DNA of 64,000 nt, taken from assembly GCF_012489685.1 (NCBI RefSeq), contig NC_080042.1, positions 39,313,158 through 39,377,157 on the forward strand. Direction: 5' to 3'. A program made the translations under genes and the position numbers. Position 1 is the first letter of the stretch. Each line of letters begins with the position of its first letter. This document shows positions 21,214-34,424 of this stretch, one piece after another. The notes beneath the pieces are model-generated. The model saw nothing but the letters and a program-made list of their open reading frames with translations, was not told where the DNA came from and did no database searches. This stretch comes from Lotus japonicus (taxonomy: Eukaryota > Streptophyta > Magnoliopsida > Fabales > Fabaceae).

Positions 21214-24200
21214 TGTAAGACCCAAGTTTTTAAGTTTTGGATAAGGGAATAAAATACAAGAGTTTATTGGATGAAATAAATTTATGAAAGAGAAGGTTCA
21301 GGAAAAGTCCAAGGATTATATCAAAACCGATAAAAGTTATAGCACGACTAACGTTCGCCTAATCTTAGGTCGAAGACCCTAGTGAATAGTTAATTTATAC
21401 TTTAGGACACGATGGAAACTAATTCCAAAAAAACCTCAGAGAAATATTAGAATTTCTCTTATTCGTCTATAAACAAGTATTTCGACGCGAAACCCTGGAA
21501 CGTACGAACGTCAAATTCCAATTCTCAGAAGTTTGACGAAACGGAATCCCTGATAGTTCGAGAAACCTAAGATCGACGGACGATGAATACTTTTTCTATT
21601 CGGAGCTTCAAATGAAGATTCCACCCGCGCTCGCCTATTTCTCTCGTTATTTCTAATCTTTCTTCAGAAGGAAGTTTTCTCATCCGACATCCACTGCAAA
21701 AAGTAACTTATCGGGTAAAATAGTTTTACACCGACTTTGCGTTAGTCACCTAAAATACAAGGAAACCTCTGTTGAGTTTTGGAATTCTGTCGCCAAAACC
21801 TATCTTAGAACTCACGGAGAATGAAGCCGGAAAAATAGGAATCACTCTTATATTTTTATCTTAACTCTATGAGTTAAATCCTCCGATATCTAAACAAATC
21901 GGTACCGGTTTACAAAATATCTTCTCAAAATATCTCCCTAAAATATCTATTCATTCTTATCCAATCTTTGATAAATATCTATTCGTTATTATCCAATCTT
22001 TGATAAATATCTATTCGTTCTTATCCAATCTTTGATAAATATCTATTCGTTCTTATCCAATTTCTGATAAATATCTATTCAACCTTATCCGATCCTTGAT
22101 AAATATCTACTCATCCTTATCTAATCTCTACAAAAATATCTTTACAAAATATCTTTACCAAAATATCTTCTCAAAAATATCTATCCATCCTTATCCATCC
22201 ACCAATGCATCCTTATCCAAACTTTGCAAAATATCTCCATTTCCTTCACTATATATAGGTTGTAAGCTAGAAAATGAGAATTTTGCAAAACTCACCCATT
22301 TTCTTTCCCCAAAACCGCGGCCAAGAGAGGAGAAGAGGAGGAAGTTGATCTTCGCGAATTCTTGCCCGTTTGCTTCACCGATCGTTGCTAATCGAAGACC
22401 TTGAGGTAGGTAAACTATATCCCTCTTCTGATCGTCGTTTCTGTCGACTTCTCCTAAGTCTTTCTGTGTCCAAAGTTTTGAGGTTTTTGGAAAATTGTCC
22501 AAATAGCTTGATTTCTCTGTCTAAACATCTTCCCTGCATGCTCCTGAGCGTGTTCTGCGGATTAGATTTTGTCAGATGTCGCCGAAATTCCGCCGGAATC
22601 AATTCTTGCTTCGAATACCCATTTTTAAGAAAGTCGCAACCTTTTAGCTTAGAACTCTCGACTTGGCTTAGTGCTAGTAGGATTAGTTGTCATAAACGTC
22701 GTTGTTGACATCTCCATCCAATTTGTTTTTCAAAAATCCAGTTTTGAAATTCTGAGTTTAAAATAATGACCAAACTACCCCTATGTCAGTTTTCGATCCG
22801 AAAATTTTTCCGAGCTTAGATCCGCCTTAGTTACGACTTATGATAACCTAGGAACCAAGTTTGATCGAAGAAAAATCGACCCACACAATTAAGGGGGGAG
22901 GAAATCCGACTTTTTCAAAAACTTGTCCTAACGCGTTAGATTGTCGTACCACGGAGTTGTAGTGTTCCGTGTGACCTAGGACTTATTGTTTGCTAAGTTT
23001 CTGACTCATTGTGATTGATTTCTGTGAAATTGCTTTAAGGTTCGTTTGAGGAATTCGGAGGACTTGAGGAGGAAGATTGTGAAGGAAAGTCCAAGGAACG
23101 AGCTGGAAAACCAACAGGTGAGGGCTACTCTCTGAATTACTAGATAATGCTTTAGGTGTCGACGAATTCGACTTGATTTATGTGTTATGCACTTAATTGC
23201 TAATTGCCTGAAATGATTTCTGAGGCTTCGGCCGATCTTGTTGAGTACTTGATGCCATGATATTGTGTGCTAAATGATTCACATGTTATGTGCTAAATGG
23301 TTAATCTAGGATGTGTTGGAATATGCTGTTTATGTTTATTGATTGAGCTGATTTATTTATGTTACTCCACTCATATCTGTTATGCTTCAGAGTGAGGATA
23401 ACGGGCATGTCATGCCGATTTTATTATGAGATTTTAGGAAAGTTTGATGGGACGGACTGAGGTTCGTACCCTATTATTGTTTTATGGATCAAGACCTTCT
23501 CAAAGGAAAATGAGCTTGAAAATGTTATTGGAAAAACCCCATTTGAATTCACGTAAGAACTTGGGTTGTTCTGTCTAAGGCAAGAAGGGCTTTTAATGTG
23601 GCATTGTGCCCGGCCAGCTTACCTGGGAACTTCTTGGGCCATTACTTGGGTGATGATGGACCTTTTGCTTTGAGACCATCTCCAGGGAATCATTGGAATT
23701 ATGGGATCTTTGAAACTAATAGGATTAGAGACGAAACTTAAACAATTTCATAATAAATCTCCATAATGTATTAAACAACCTCAAAACCCTTAATATAATG
23801 ATAAAAGACTCAGACAATAGTTTAGGGCTTGAACATAAGTGTTTTGAAAATGAGAAGTGTCGGCAAATCCAAGATTAGGAGAAACTCATAAGTTTCCAAG
23901 TACATTCGTACTCTTTCGCTCGATGAGCAGTTTATTGTTTGGCTATCTAAAGTTTAGTCGGAGACTATAAGTTTCCAAGTACTTCGGTACCTTTTCGCTC
24001 GATGAGCAGTTTATTGATTGGCTATCTAAAGTTTAGCGGGGAACCATGAGTTCCCAAGTACATTCTTCTTCTTTTGATTAATTCATTTTGTCGCAGAATC
24101 GACATTTGCCTTAGGGTAGGCTTTTTAGAGACAATAAGTTAGCTAGAACACGTGACGACGTGTCGAGTGAGGTCGGAGACGTTGTTTGGCTAATCACTTG

Positions 24201-25548
24201 CATTCATGCACTCATTTTGAGGTTAATACACGGCGGATTACCGGACCTCGGTGGATTCCAAAATGGTCATAAGACCCGGATTTCCATATTTAGGACACTA
24301 CGGTGGTCCTTAGTAGCAGACGGAATGGCAGACCTACGGGTTCACTGCTGATCTGACTACTTTTGTGTGGTGTAAGAGGCGCCCGTGCGGAATGGTCCCA
24401 CTTTGGCCGGTGTTAGGGCTGACTCGATGGTGTCCATCCTTCTTCCGGAATGCATTTTGTTACCCAGCATTGCATTTCATGCAACATACATGCTGACTTA
24501 GTTGCTGAGTGTGATTGGTACCTGTTTATCCTACTTGAGGCATCCTAATTGTTATTATGATCTTTTATATTCATTGTGAAATATGCAACCTTAGGATGTT
24601 ATCCCTAAACTTATAAGCCTGAGAGGCTAAATAATTATTATCCTATATATCTGGTTTTATTATTTATATAATTCTTTGGAGTTGACCCTCGCGTCTTCTG
24701 TGTGTGTTTGGGCGGACTACGCCATTGTCAGTTGAGTATGGCGGACTGGTACGAGACGGTCGTCCCTTCGGGGGGGACCAGGTTTGAGATGTTGGACCAA
24801 GACACCCCGGGCTCATGGGTGGTCGACCCCGCCGGCCACCGAGCTATCTATTCGGGGCGAATAATGGAGGATCGCATTGACCGGATACCAAGCCTGACGC
24901 ACGGAGTTTGGAGGCACTACACTGTCAGCTTCAACTTGCCACCGGGTGTACACTGCGGGACTGGGCGGCAGCTGTTGATTTGGGATCGGGTGCAGAACCC
25001 GCGCGACCAGCTGTGGAGACCGATGCAGTCATCGACATGGTCGTCTTGGATTCAGATTCAGACGACGATCTTGGGGATGCATAGTTGGGATTAGTGTAGG
25101 AGAAGCGTCTTGGCTCTGATGTTCAGTCTTTCGTTTTGGGCAAGGTAGGTCACTGACCTTTAGCTTTTCTTGTTGTTCTCTTTACGGAAATCACATAGAG
25201 TTGGTTGGGCTAGGAGGTCTTGTTTTAGGCCATCTGGGCTGACTTATTCTCATTTTGAGGGTTTGTGTTGTAGACACTTAACCTTTTCTTTTGAAATGTA
25301 CCTTTTGCCTTCGGGCGTTACTCTCTTTTGCTGTCCGTCACTGGAGGGTTACTCGTGACGTGGTTTACTACTTACAGCGGGGGCTGTAATTATTATTGTA
25401 TATTAGTTCTGTTATCTTCTGTTGTCAAGTTCTATTTCTTTCAGTTTTAATTTTGTATTATCGAGAAAAAAAAAATATATTCACGTTTTTCCGCATTAAG
25501 TATTTCTTTTAGTTACTAAAGTGACACCACCGAAATCGGGGTGTTATA
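21214..25548 (+). repeat. Element D 3' LTR (4335 bp)
   Basis: A near-identical copy of 2914-7246. The terminal base pattern is TTATA instead of TTACA. The PPT is TTTTTGGAGGGTAGTAA at 21197-21213. TATA box at 22250-22257, exon-like block at 23040-23117 and a GC-rich ORF-bearing segment at 24702-25094. Confidence 0.92.
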
Positions 25549-25553
25549 TCTTG

Positions 25554-26712
25554 GGTTTGTTTTGAGTTTGGGTTTGAGCTAAACACTTGTGTGGTGAGGA
25601 CGATTCGATGTTTGGCTAACCATATTGCATCAATCGGGTGAATAACGGGAATGGTTCACCTGTGCATCTCATGGTGAATAACGGGAATGGTTCACCACTG
25701 CATTAATGATGAATAACGGGAATGGTTCATCATACGGTGAATAACGGGAATGGTTCACCAAGGATGAATAACGGGAATGGTTCATCCATAGTGAAGAACG
25801 GGAATGCTTCACTTGTGGCGAACGGGAACGCGTCACAATCCGGATCATATTGATTGCATTTCACGCATACATTCATTATGACTGGAATTGTGTGCTGTTT
25901 GATTTATTGAGGCATTGTTAGAGCCATAACATGCTAGGATTATCTATATGTTTATATAACAACATATATATTTATACCCCATATCACATGTTGAGTGTAT
26001 ATCTACTTTATTCCGTGAGTTGACCCTAGCGCCTTGGCTTTGGTTTGATGCTGTGTTTGGGCGGTAGGCCTGCTGCCAGATGTCGACGGTGGATTGGGTT
26101 TCGATGGTCTCTCTCTCTCGGGGGGGATCGGGTTTGAGTTGGAGGACCGTACTGACGAGCGGGGAGGTCTGACGGAGGGAGTTCTACGACGCATGGAGCT
26201 GAGCTTCAACTTGCCGTCTTCAGTTCGCTGTGGATTCGGTTATGTGAGCAGTACTGGGAGGGTAGGTTTAGGCAGGCGTCATATTTTGTGTAGATCTCTG
26301 ATTCGTCTTACTTTTGGGACAGGGTTGGTTCCCGATGCATGGCTTTTTGTGTGGTTCTCTTGCTGAGGATCACAGAGAGTCGGACTATAGGGGTCTTGGG
26401 TTGAGGCCATTTTGAGGCCGACTTTCTTTCTCTTAGATAACTGTATATTTTGATACTTTCACGTACAGTACTGGTTTGTATATTTGCCTGCGGGCACACT
26501 ACTTTGGAGTCACTGCGAGTGCGCGTGACATGGGAGTGCAGCTGAGGCTGTACATGTGTATATATTTGTATATTGGTTAGTTAGTGTTGGGTTTTGTCCT
26601 TATTTCTTTATCGCTTTATTTAAAGGAATCAATCGAAAAAAAAATTACCTGTTTTTCCGCGTAAAGTTTATTTTTGGTTACTAAAGTGACACCCGGAAAT
26701 CGGGGTGTTACA
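25554..26712 (+). mobile_element. Element B, LTR, downstream part
   Basis: Continues the LTR interrupted at 2913 after the TSD copy 25549-25553. It includes a minisatellite (25639-25812), a TATA-rich microsatellite near 25960, a conserved GGGCGGTAGGCCTGCTGCCAG boundary at about 26060-26080, and the terminus ACCCGGAAATCGGGGTGTTACA at 26691-26712. Confidence 0.87.
25639..25812 (+). repeat. Minisatellite of GAATAACGGGAATGGTTCACC type
   Basis: Seven degenerate units of 21-40 bp with the core GAATAACGGGAATGGTTCA. The reverse-complement array is at 27830-28024 in the F LTR. The solo LTR (59222-63049) has an unrelated minisatellite at the equivalent place. Confidence 0.85.
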
Positions 26713-26921
26713 TTGTGGTATCAGAGCTTAGTCGAGTCTTTTGGGAGTCTTTGGGGAATAGGTCTTCTGTGCTAGGTTGTGTGACTCTGCAAGGAGTGAA
26801 AATTGATTGTCTGCAGAGCAATTTTCGCTCTAATTGTTTGCGTTACTACTTAATCGGATTGAGTGGTTTGTCTAGTGCTACCGTATGGTTAGTACTAATC
26901 GGACGTTTGATGAGACATAGG
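26713..26921 (+). promoter_or_regulatory. Element B primer-binding site and leader
   Basis: TGGTATCAGAGC at 26716-26727, then a leader homologous to those of A and D, ending at the gag start ATG (26922). Confidence 0.85.
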
Positions 26922-27496
26922 ATGGTGGACCTTAACCGGATGGCGGAGACAATAGCTACACTGATCGAGGCAATGATGAACCAGGCTGCGGAAGACGCTT
27001 ATATGCGCGCTGAAGAGGCTGCACGTGAGCATCACCAACGACTGATGGTGACGGCGATGTATCAACAAAGAGGAATGAACCGAACTGGAGCTGGGGGGCC
27101 AATGAGGTTAGGTTCCCAAGGCTACAACAGAAGGGAGAGCTACCATCAGTGGGGACCGTATCAGCGTTCCGATGGAAGAGATCTTATCTCAAGGGCGTAC
27201 AAACCAACGACTGCTGATATTGGAGGGAAGCCAGTTGGTGATAAAGGTGTGACATGTTTTCGTTGCGGAAAGTTTGGGCATTTTGCTAACAAGTGCTCAG
27301 GGATTGGACGAAGATGCTTCAAGTGTAACCGAGAGGGGCATCTAGCTGTGAACTGCAAGACACTTCAGGGGGGAACGTCTGACAGTAAGATGAAAGGGAA
27401 TGATGCTACCGGAGGGACAGGAAACAAGATATCGGGAAAAACAGTGACGTGTTACAGGTGCAGGAAAGTGGGGCACTACAGCAACAAGTGTCCAAG
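26922..27496 (+). pseudogene. gag: Element B gag, capsid-less, truncated at an inversion junction
   Basis: The start ATG lies in the context CATAGGATGGTGGAC, matching D. There are about 191 codons before the frame enters foreign sequence; a chimeric frame continues to 27638. The N-terminal A/E-rich helix joins the RTGAGGPMRLGSQ linker without a capsid domain, as in D and G. Three knuckles are intact (CFRCGKFGHFANKC, CFKCNREGHLAVNC, CYRCRKVGHYSNKC) and the fourth is cut off. The junction at about 27497 passes directly into an LTR in the opposite orientation. The open frame in a copy with clearly divergent sequence suggests this short Gag was translated in the lineage. Confidence 0.8.
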
Positions 27497-27829
27497 ATGT
27501 CCACGCTCGTTAGTCCGGTCCTCCAACTCAAACCTGATCCCCCCCGAGGGAGAGACCATCGAAACCCAGTCCACCGTCGACATCTGGCAGCAGGCCGACC
27601 GCCCAAACACAAACATGAAACCAAAGCCAAGGCGCTAGGGTCAACTCACGGAATAAGGTAGATATACACTCAACATGTGATATGGGGTATAGATATATAT
27701 GTTGTTATATAAACATATAGATAATCCTAGCATGTTATGGCTCTAACAATGCTTCAATAAATCAAACAGCACACAATCCCAGTCAGAATGAATGTATGCG
27801 TGAAATGCAATCATGATCCGGATTGTGAC

Positions 27830-28024
27830 ACGTTCCCGTTCGCCACAAGTGAAGCATTCCCGTTCTTCACTATGGATGAACCATTCCCGTTATTCATCCT
27901 TGGTGAACCATTCCCGTTATTCACCATATGATGAACCATTCCCGTTATTCATCATTAATGCAGTGGTGAACCATTCCCGTTATTCAACATGAGATGCACA
28001 GGTGAACCATTCCCGTTATTCACC
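27830..28024 (-). repeat. Minisatellite in element F LTR
   Basis: Reverse complement of the array at 25639-25812. Core GGTGAACCATTCCCGTTATTC, about seven units. Confidence 0.85.
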
Positions 28025-28116
28025 CGATTGATGCAATATGGTTAGCCAAACATCGAATCGTCCTCACCACACAAGCATTTAGCCCAAACCCAATTTTAAA
28101 ACAAACCCAAGAGTTA

Positions 28117-28356
28117 GTGCCGGTCAATACAACACAACTCGGAGTTTAGTGTCGGTCAATACAACAAAACTCCCTCAACAAAACCCACAAACAAAGCCTA
28201 GAGTCAGTGTCGGTCAATACAACACGACTCGGAGTTAGTGTCGGTCAATACAACACGACTCCCACCACAATAGAACCCAAGGGTTTAGTGTCGGTCAATA
28301 CAACACTACCCCAACAACAAGAGTACACAAGGGTTTAGTATCGGTCAATACAACAC
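28117..28356 (-). repeat. Iterated 19-bp motif in element F LTR
   Basis: Six copies of GTGTCGGTCAATACAACAC (some with one change) on the + strand, the reverse complement of the motif at 2717-2904. Confidence 0.85.
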
Positions 28357-30505
28357 ACCCCAACAACAAGAGTACATAAAGTACTCGGTGACTTTCAATC
28401 ATCACCGTAGCTCACCTCAGTGGCTTTCCCCAATTCCAAAACCCACAATAAAAGTCGACTTTTCCCCGTCTTTCGTAAATATTTTCCCCTTCAGTTCTCC
28501 TATGCTTAAACGTTAATAAAAATTGTTTCAATTTGAATTAGTCAAGTTATGAGTTTATTTCTCAAAGTCTAAGTTTCCCAAGTCTTTATTTTTCGAAAGT
28601 CTAATCATTCTAGGTTTCCAAAGACCAACCACCCAAAAGAAATTTCCCGGGGAAAGTCTAAGAATACGAACAAATGGCTAAGTCTCAAAACTCAAGTTTG
28701 AACTTGCCTAGGGTTGTACATCCAACCCGAAATATCAAAGATCACCAGATCGATGAATCCCCACTCCGAAGTCGCGTCAAAACGCACAATCCAATAACAT
28801 CTCAACATCATAAGTTATGGAAAACATCATAACATCAGTTCATCAACATAATCAACATCAAAGTAAAGCATAAGTCGAATTCATCGACGCCTATCATACA
28901 GTCATAGCTAATAGTAAGTTGCCCTAACCTCGAGCTGTTCCAGTCTCGCGATCAAAGGTTCCTTCACTCAAATGCTCTGAAGATCCCAAAGTTCCTTCAA
29001 CTGAACCTCGGAGAAAACAAAGCAGAATCCAAACAAAATCGATTAGTTCGATCACAATACAACTCACAAACGCTAGACAAAGCATTAAAGCTTCAGAATA
29101 CAACTATCGGGTACGAAAAGACAAGTTTTCGAAAACGAAAAACTCCCCCCCCATTGATATAGCTCTCGGCCATAAAGGAAAAAGGCTCCGGCTCTTTTTC
29201 TTCGATCAAATCTGTTTACAAGGTAGTCTTAGGGTAAAACTAAAGCAAAGAAACTGTCGGAACAATTTTCGGACAATCCGATCAAAATACGGTCGTTCAG
29301 GGGCGTTTTGGTCCAAAATAAAAGCTCAAAACCTCAAAGTTATCAGTTCGGAAAACAAATTTGACAGCAATGATCCTAGCGACATCCGTGACAACAAATC
29401 CTAAAGACACGAAGTCAGATTACGACTTTTCTACAATAAAGTTTCGAAATGTGTGCAAAAAGGGTTTTGAATCAGTTTTTCAGATCTTTGACAACTCGAT
29501 CACAATCGGCGATTACTGACAGAGGTTCTAGACTCTTGGGCACGTAGGGAACAAACCCCAACCAAGAAATCAGAGAAAATGGACAGTTTTACAAAAAGCT
29601 CAAAACTGTGAGCACAGAAACGACTACAGAAACGCAGTAGAAACAGTAATCAGAGGTAAGAATCAAGCTAGTTACCTCGGTACCTCGAAGTAGGGACGAA
29701 CTGCGCGAAGATCGGTCAAGTTTCGGCGAAAATCCCCTCTCCCTTTCCTCTCCTAAATCCACGGCCTCTATGTGGAGAAAATGAAGATATTTTTGCTTTT
29801 TCAACTATTTATAGGCAGGTGCAATCGCGGGAAAATGAAAATTTCGCGATTCCGATTTTTGCAGCACGTTCACCGATGAATTTTAAGAGAGATTCTGGCA
29901 TCAGAATTCCAGAACTCAAAACATATCTCTGACATTTGGGAAAAACGATATCTAAAATCCCAAAAGCGGTGTAAGTTAATCTGTCCCGAAAATCTAATTT
30001 TTGCTGTGATGGTCAGACGACAAAACTTCCTTCTGAAGAAAGATTGGAAATGTCGAAACAAATCTGGCAACTCGGACTGAAACTTCGTTAGAAGTCCCGA
30101 AAAGAAAAAGTCTTCATCCAGCGCTTGAATCTAGGGTTTCGAAGCAAAGAAATTAGCGTCGTTAGACTTCCGAAAAGTGAATACTATCGTGCGTACAGTC
30201 CAGGATTCCGAAATGAAACGCTGGTCGAAGGAAAAATAAATAGAATCTTAAATTTTCCAAGGATTCGAAATCTCACTAAAAATGTTGCTCTAAAAGCGAA
30301 ATTAGGTTATTCTGGACACGCTCGCCATAAGGCAGGTGTGCAGACGACTCGCACTAATCCCTACAGCGACTACGCAACATTCCTCAAGCAATTTCTGAAC
30401 TTTCTTCTTCATTAATCTTTCTCGAACATCAAACTCCTGTCACGCTTACACTGATTCTACGCGTGAGTCGGAAATTAAACTTGTTCTGTAAATCCAGGTC
30501 TTACA

Positions 30506-31836
30506 ATACTCCCCTCCAAAAAGAAAGTTTCGTCCTCGAAACTCAGAGTTCTGCGAAAAGTCCGGGATACAGTACCTCGATCTTGTCTTCCAATTCCCAT
30601 GTAGTGTCTCTCGTATCGTTGTTCCATATCACCTTTACTTAAGCAATCTGTTTTCCCCTTAACTGTTTCACTCCTCTATTCCCACTGCTAACTGTCGGCG
30701 TCTCAAAAGACAAACCATCATTCAACTTCATGTCGTCTGGCTCGATCACTTGCGTCGGATCTTTGCTTGAAATGATACCGGTTGGCACTCCGTGCAGTCG
30801 CACAATCTTAGCCACTTGATTCTTTACTTCCGGTCGTCCGAAATTCTTCTTAAACTCGGTGCCTCCCTGTCATTTCAAAGTAAATACTCAACTTGTCCTT
30901 GTGATCTTCATCTACAGTCCAAAACTCCACTTGTCCGTTCGATAACTCCTAGACGAAATATTGCGTTGGAATCTAATAGTCCATTAACGTCACATCCAAC
31001 TTCGTAACTATCATCACTCGCACCATGAAATCAATCTTCTACTTAGTCACCATTCAAATTAAAACTCGACTTGAGTCTTAATACCTTGTGCATCACAAGA
31101 CTCATTCCCTTTAACATTTACTTATCAACAACTTATAAGCTAATCTTCATCTTAATATCTAACAATCCATTATTATCGTCTTCTTCCTCAAAGCTTCCCT
31201 CACTCAAACCTATTTACACTTACTGAAATCCCTAACACTTCGCACAAATCGAGACTTATCCTCTAGAAGATCAAATCATAACTATACCTCAAGGGTCTTA
31301 ACTAGTCATTTTATCATCCGATCCTTCAACCTTCTGGGATTTAACTACTATCGTAACCTGCCAACACCCCTAAATCTCTTATTCGTACATGATTTTCAAC
31401 TCCCGAAGTCAATCTTAACCCTAGGATTCTCATTCAACTTAGCAAAATTCACTTGCTAACTCCAGCATGCATCACCGAAATCCATAGCAAAGTTCCATTC
31501 ACTCTTAAACTCTACGAAACTTGTCCAACTATAAAAACCTCAAGTACTCATCTTAGCACTAACACTTTTCTTTCTATAACTTGATCATCCTCCAATCAAT
31601 CCAATAATTAGTCTCCCGATCAGAACCTGACAAGAATTCATGTCTCACGCGTTCGTGATCAAATCGATTGGCTTAAAATCTAAACCTTCACTAAGTTTGG
31701 ACCTCTAATATCCTTTAACTCTCCAACACTTCTCAAATGAATATTCATTTCTTAAAACGACAACTCCTTCCCAAAGAAAATCAATTACTTAACACGAACA
31801 TTCCTCTCAAACCCGAGACTAATCCTCGATCGACTC
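30506..31836 (-). other. Element F degenerate 3' internal region
   Basis: From the PPT this passes through a decayed chromodomain/integrase end (about 30550-30830, frame broken) into the non-coding stretch shared with D, E and G. It is interrupted at 31836 by element A (TSD GACTC 31832-31836) and resumes at 41260. I see no gene in it. Confidence 0.75.
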
Positions 31837-34210
31837 TGTAAGACCCAAGTTTTTAAACTTATGCTAAGTGAATAAACTTCTTATTCACGATTAGGGTTGA
31901 TGTAATGTGAAAGGAAACCTGAACCAGAGTTTACTAAATGAAATAAATTTATGAAGGAGGAAGTTCAGGAAAGGTCAAAGGATTGTATCGAAGTCGATTT
32001 AAGTTATAGCACGATCGATATTCGCTTTAAAACCTAGGACAAGAACCTTAGGAAATAAAACTATGTTCCACCTTTGGAACATTATAGGAATAAAATTTCC
32101 AAAAATCTTCCACCCTTGGAACACTATGGGAAAAATTCCAAAAATCTTCAAGAGGAATATAAAACTTTCTCTTATTCCTTTTTATAACCATCGTTTCAAG
32201 GCGAAACTCTAGGATGTACGAACGTCAAATTCCAATCATCGGAAGTTTGCCGAAACTGAATCACTGATAGTTCAAAACCCTAGAATCAACCGGCAATGAA
32301 GACGTTTTCTATTCAGAGCTCCAAATGAAGATTCTACACGCGTACACCCATTTCTCTTGATGATTTCAATCTTTCTTCAGAAGGAAGTTTTCTATTCCGA
32401 CATTCGATGCAAAAAGTAACTTATCGGGTAAAATAGTTTTACACCGACTTTGCATTAGCCACCTAAAATACAAGGAAACCTCTTTTGAGTTTTGGATTTA
32501 TGTCGCCAAAACCTATCTTAGAATTCACGGAGAATGAAGCCGGAAAAATCAGATTCGCGAAACTTTCATTTTCCCGCGTTTTTCCAACCTCTATATATAG
32601 CCAAGAAATGAGAAAATATCACAAATTTCCACCATTTTCTCTCCAAAACTTGCGAGCTTCACCAAGAGGAAGAGGAAGAAGAGTTTTTGTTCATTCCTTG
32701 CTTGATCGTTGATCCAACAGTTGCTACTTCAAGGTACCGAGGTATAGTCACTAATCCTTACCTCTGATCGTCATTTCCATAGCTTTTCTCTATGTCTTTC
32801 TGTGCTCATAGTTTTGAGGTTTTTGCAAAACTATCCTGAATACTTCATTTTTGATTCTAAATACCTTCCCTATGTGCCCAAGAGCATGTTTATCTAAAAA
32901 TACTGCGCCGATTCTCGAAAAACTACCGTCGAGTTTCAATTCTGGCGAAAATACCCATTTTGGGGCAAAGCTTCGTCCTTTGGGCTGAAAACTATCGCCT
33001 TAGCTTAGTGCTAGTAGGATTAGTTGTCATAAACTTCGTTGGTGACGTCCCCATCCAATTTGTTTTTCGAAATTTCAGTTTTGAATTCTGAGCCAAAAAT
33101 CATGACCAAAATACCCCTGCGACAGTTTTTGATCCGATAATTTTTCCGAGTTTAGAATACCCTTAGTTACGGCTAATGATAGCATAGGAACCAAGTTTGA
33201 TCGAAGAAAAATCGAACCCTACAATTACCAATAGTGGCCGAGCACTCTAAGGGGGGAGGAGGAAAATTCCTTTTTCGAAAACTTGTTCTTTCGCGCTAGA
33301 TTATCGTACCTCGGAGTATGTACTACTTCGTGTAACCTTATTGAGTATTGATAGCTTAGTTTCCGATAGATTTTGATAGAATTCTGTGGTTTTACTTTAA
33401 AGGTGCTTTTGAGGATTTCCCTGAGGAACAAGGTTTTGACTGTGAAGAAGTGTTAGATGATCACCCTGGAGAATCTACAGGTGAGGGCTACTCACTGAAT
33501 CTTTAGTTAAAGCTTAGGGTCGATACTTTCGACATTGATTTACTGTTTATGCACTTGTTTGTGGTTGATTGGAAAAATGTTTTCTGAGGCTTCGGCTGAC
33601 AATGTAGATGATTCATCTACTACTATGTTTTTGAGATTGACTTACATGCTATGTGCTATGTGGGTAATCTAGGATGTGTGATGCATGCTTTATATGCTAA
33701 GTGCTAAGTGATTATTCTAGAATGTGCTGATAAATGACATGTATGTTGGCTGTGTTGATTTAACTATGTCTTGCACTCATACCTGTGATTCTGAGGAGTG
33801 AGAATAGCGGGCAGGTCATGCCGATTTTATTTTTGAGAGTTTTGAGAAAGTTTGATAGGACGAATGAGATTCGGGCCTTGTTATGGCGTTTTATGGATCG
33901 AGACATTCTCTTGAGTCATTTGGGGATTAGGAGATCCCGAGAACTTATAGGATTTGCGATAAGACAAAAACGATATTATTTTGTAAAGAAAACTCATAAG
34001 ACATTAAACAACCTCTAAATCTTCAAATAAGGATAATAAACTCGAAAGGAAGCTTTGGATGCAAATCTTAGTTCTGATGTCTTTCGCTTTTGGGTTTTAT
34101 TTACTTCAGTCTTGTCTATGTTTATTATCGAAAAAAAAAATATTCACGTTTTTCCGCATTACCTTTATTTTTGGTTACTAAAGTGACACCACCGAAATCG
34201 GGGTGTTACA
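31837..34210 (+). repeat. Element A 5' LTR (2374 bp)
   Basis: Starts TGTAAGACCCAAG and ends CGGGGTGTTACA. TATA box at 32592-32599, exon-like block at 33403-33480. It is shorter than the D and G LTRs because it lacks the 32-bp array and most of the hypervariable and GC-rich segment between about 34010 and 34110. Short ORFs here recur in the 3' LTR and are not genes. Confidence 0.95.
33403..33480 (+). other. Conserved 78-bp exon-like block in LTR (A)
   Basis: Edges are CTTTAAAG before and GTGAGG after. The open acidic frame begins AFEDFPEEQGFDCEE and ends GEST before the GT. The frame is aligned with those of D (4739-4816) and E without indels. Confidence 0.6.
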
Positions 34211-34424
34211 TTGTGGTATCAGAGCACGGTCGAGTCTTTCGGGAGTTGTTGGGGAATAGGTCTTCTGTGCTAGGTTGTGTGACTCTGCAAAGAGTGAACA
34301 TTGATTGTCTGCAAGCGATTTTTTTCGCTTAGAATTGATTGAAGTTATTGCTTAATCATGTTGTATAGTTATGCTAGATGCTATCTTATGATGAGTACTA
34401 ACTGTTTGCTTCACTCAACAGAAC
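34211..34424 (+). promoter_or_regulatory. Element A primer-binding site and leader
   Basis: TGGTATCAGAGC at 34214-34225, three bases after the LTR end, complementary to plant tRNA-iMet. The leader continues to the gag ATG at 34425. Confidence 0.9.

Larger units (their letters stand above)
2914..25548 (+). mobile_element. Element D: full-length non-autonomous Tekay-like retrotransposon (nested)
   Basis: The ends are TGTAAGACCC... and ...GGGGTGTTATA (the last is usually TTACA; here C to T), flanked by TCTTG at 2909-2913 and 25549-25553. The order is 5' LTR, tRNA-iMet primer site at 7251-7262, gag, a degenerate internal region, PPT and 3' LTR. Element G lies inside it at 7466-18658. Without G, the element is about 11.4 kb, of which 8.7 kb is LTR. 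Pol is missing except for small fragments, so it would need enzymes from a relative such as A. The two LTRs look about 99% identical by eye, so the insertion is fairly young. Confidence 0.93.
27497..30505 (-). mobile_element. Element F 3' LTR, 3'-truncated (B/F family)
   Basis: The LTR start TGTAAGACCTGGATT is at 30505 on the minus strand, just after the PPT (30506-30530, minus TTTCTTTTTGGAGGGGAGTA). The LTR reads leftward to 27497, where it is cut inside the segment equivalent to about 26165 of the B LTR. TATA box at 29806-29813, exon-like block at 28929-29006, 19-bp motif copies at 28117-28356 and minisatellite at 27830-28024. It is close to the B LTR in sequence and minisatellite type. Confidence 0.85.

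Noticed and set aside
25639..25812. Regularly spaced repeats resembling a CRISPR array
   Set aside because: Units vary in length and sequence, spacers are not unique, the same array is in another LTR, and the genome is a plant nuclear one.
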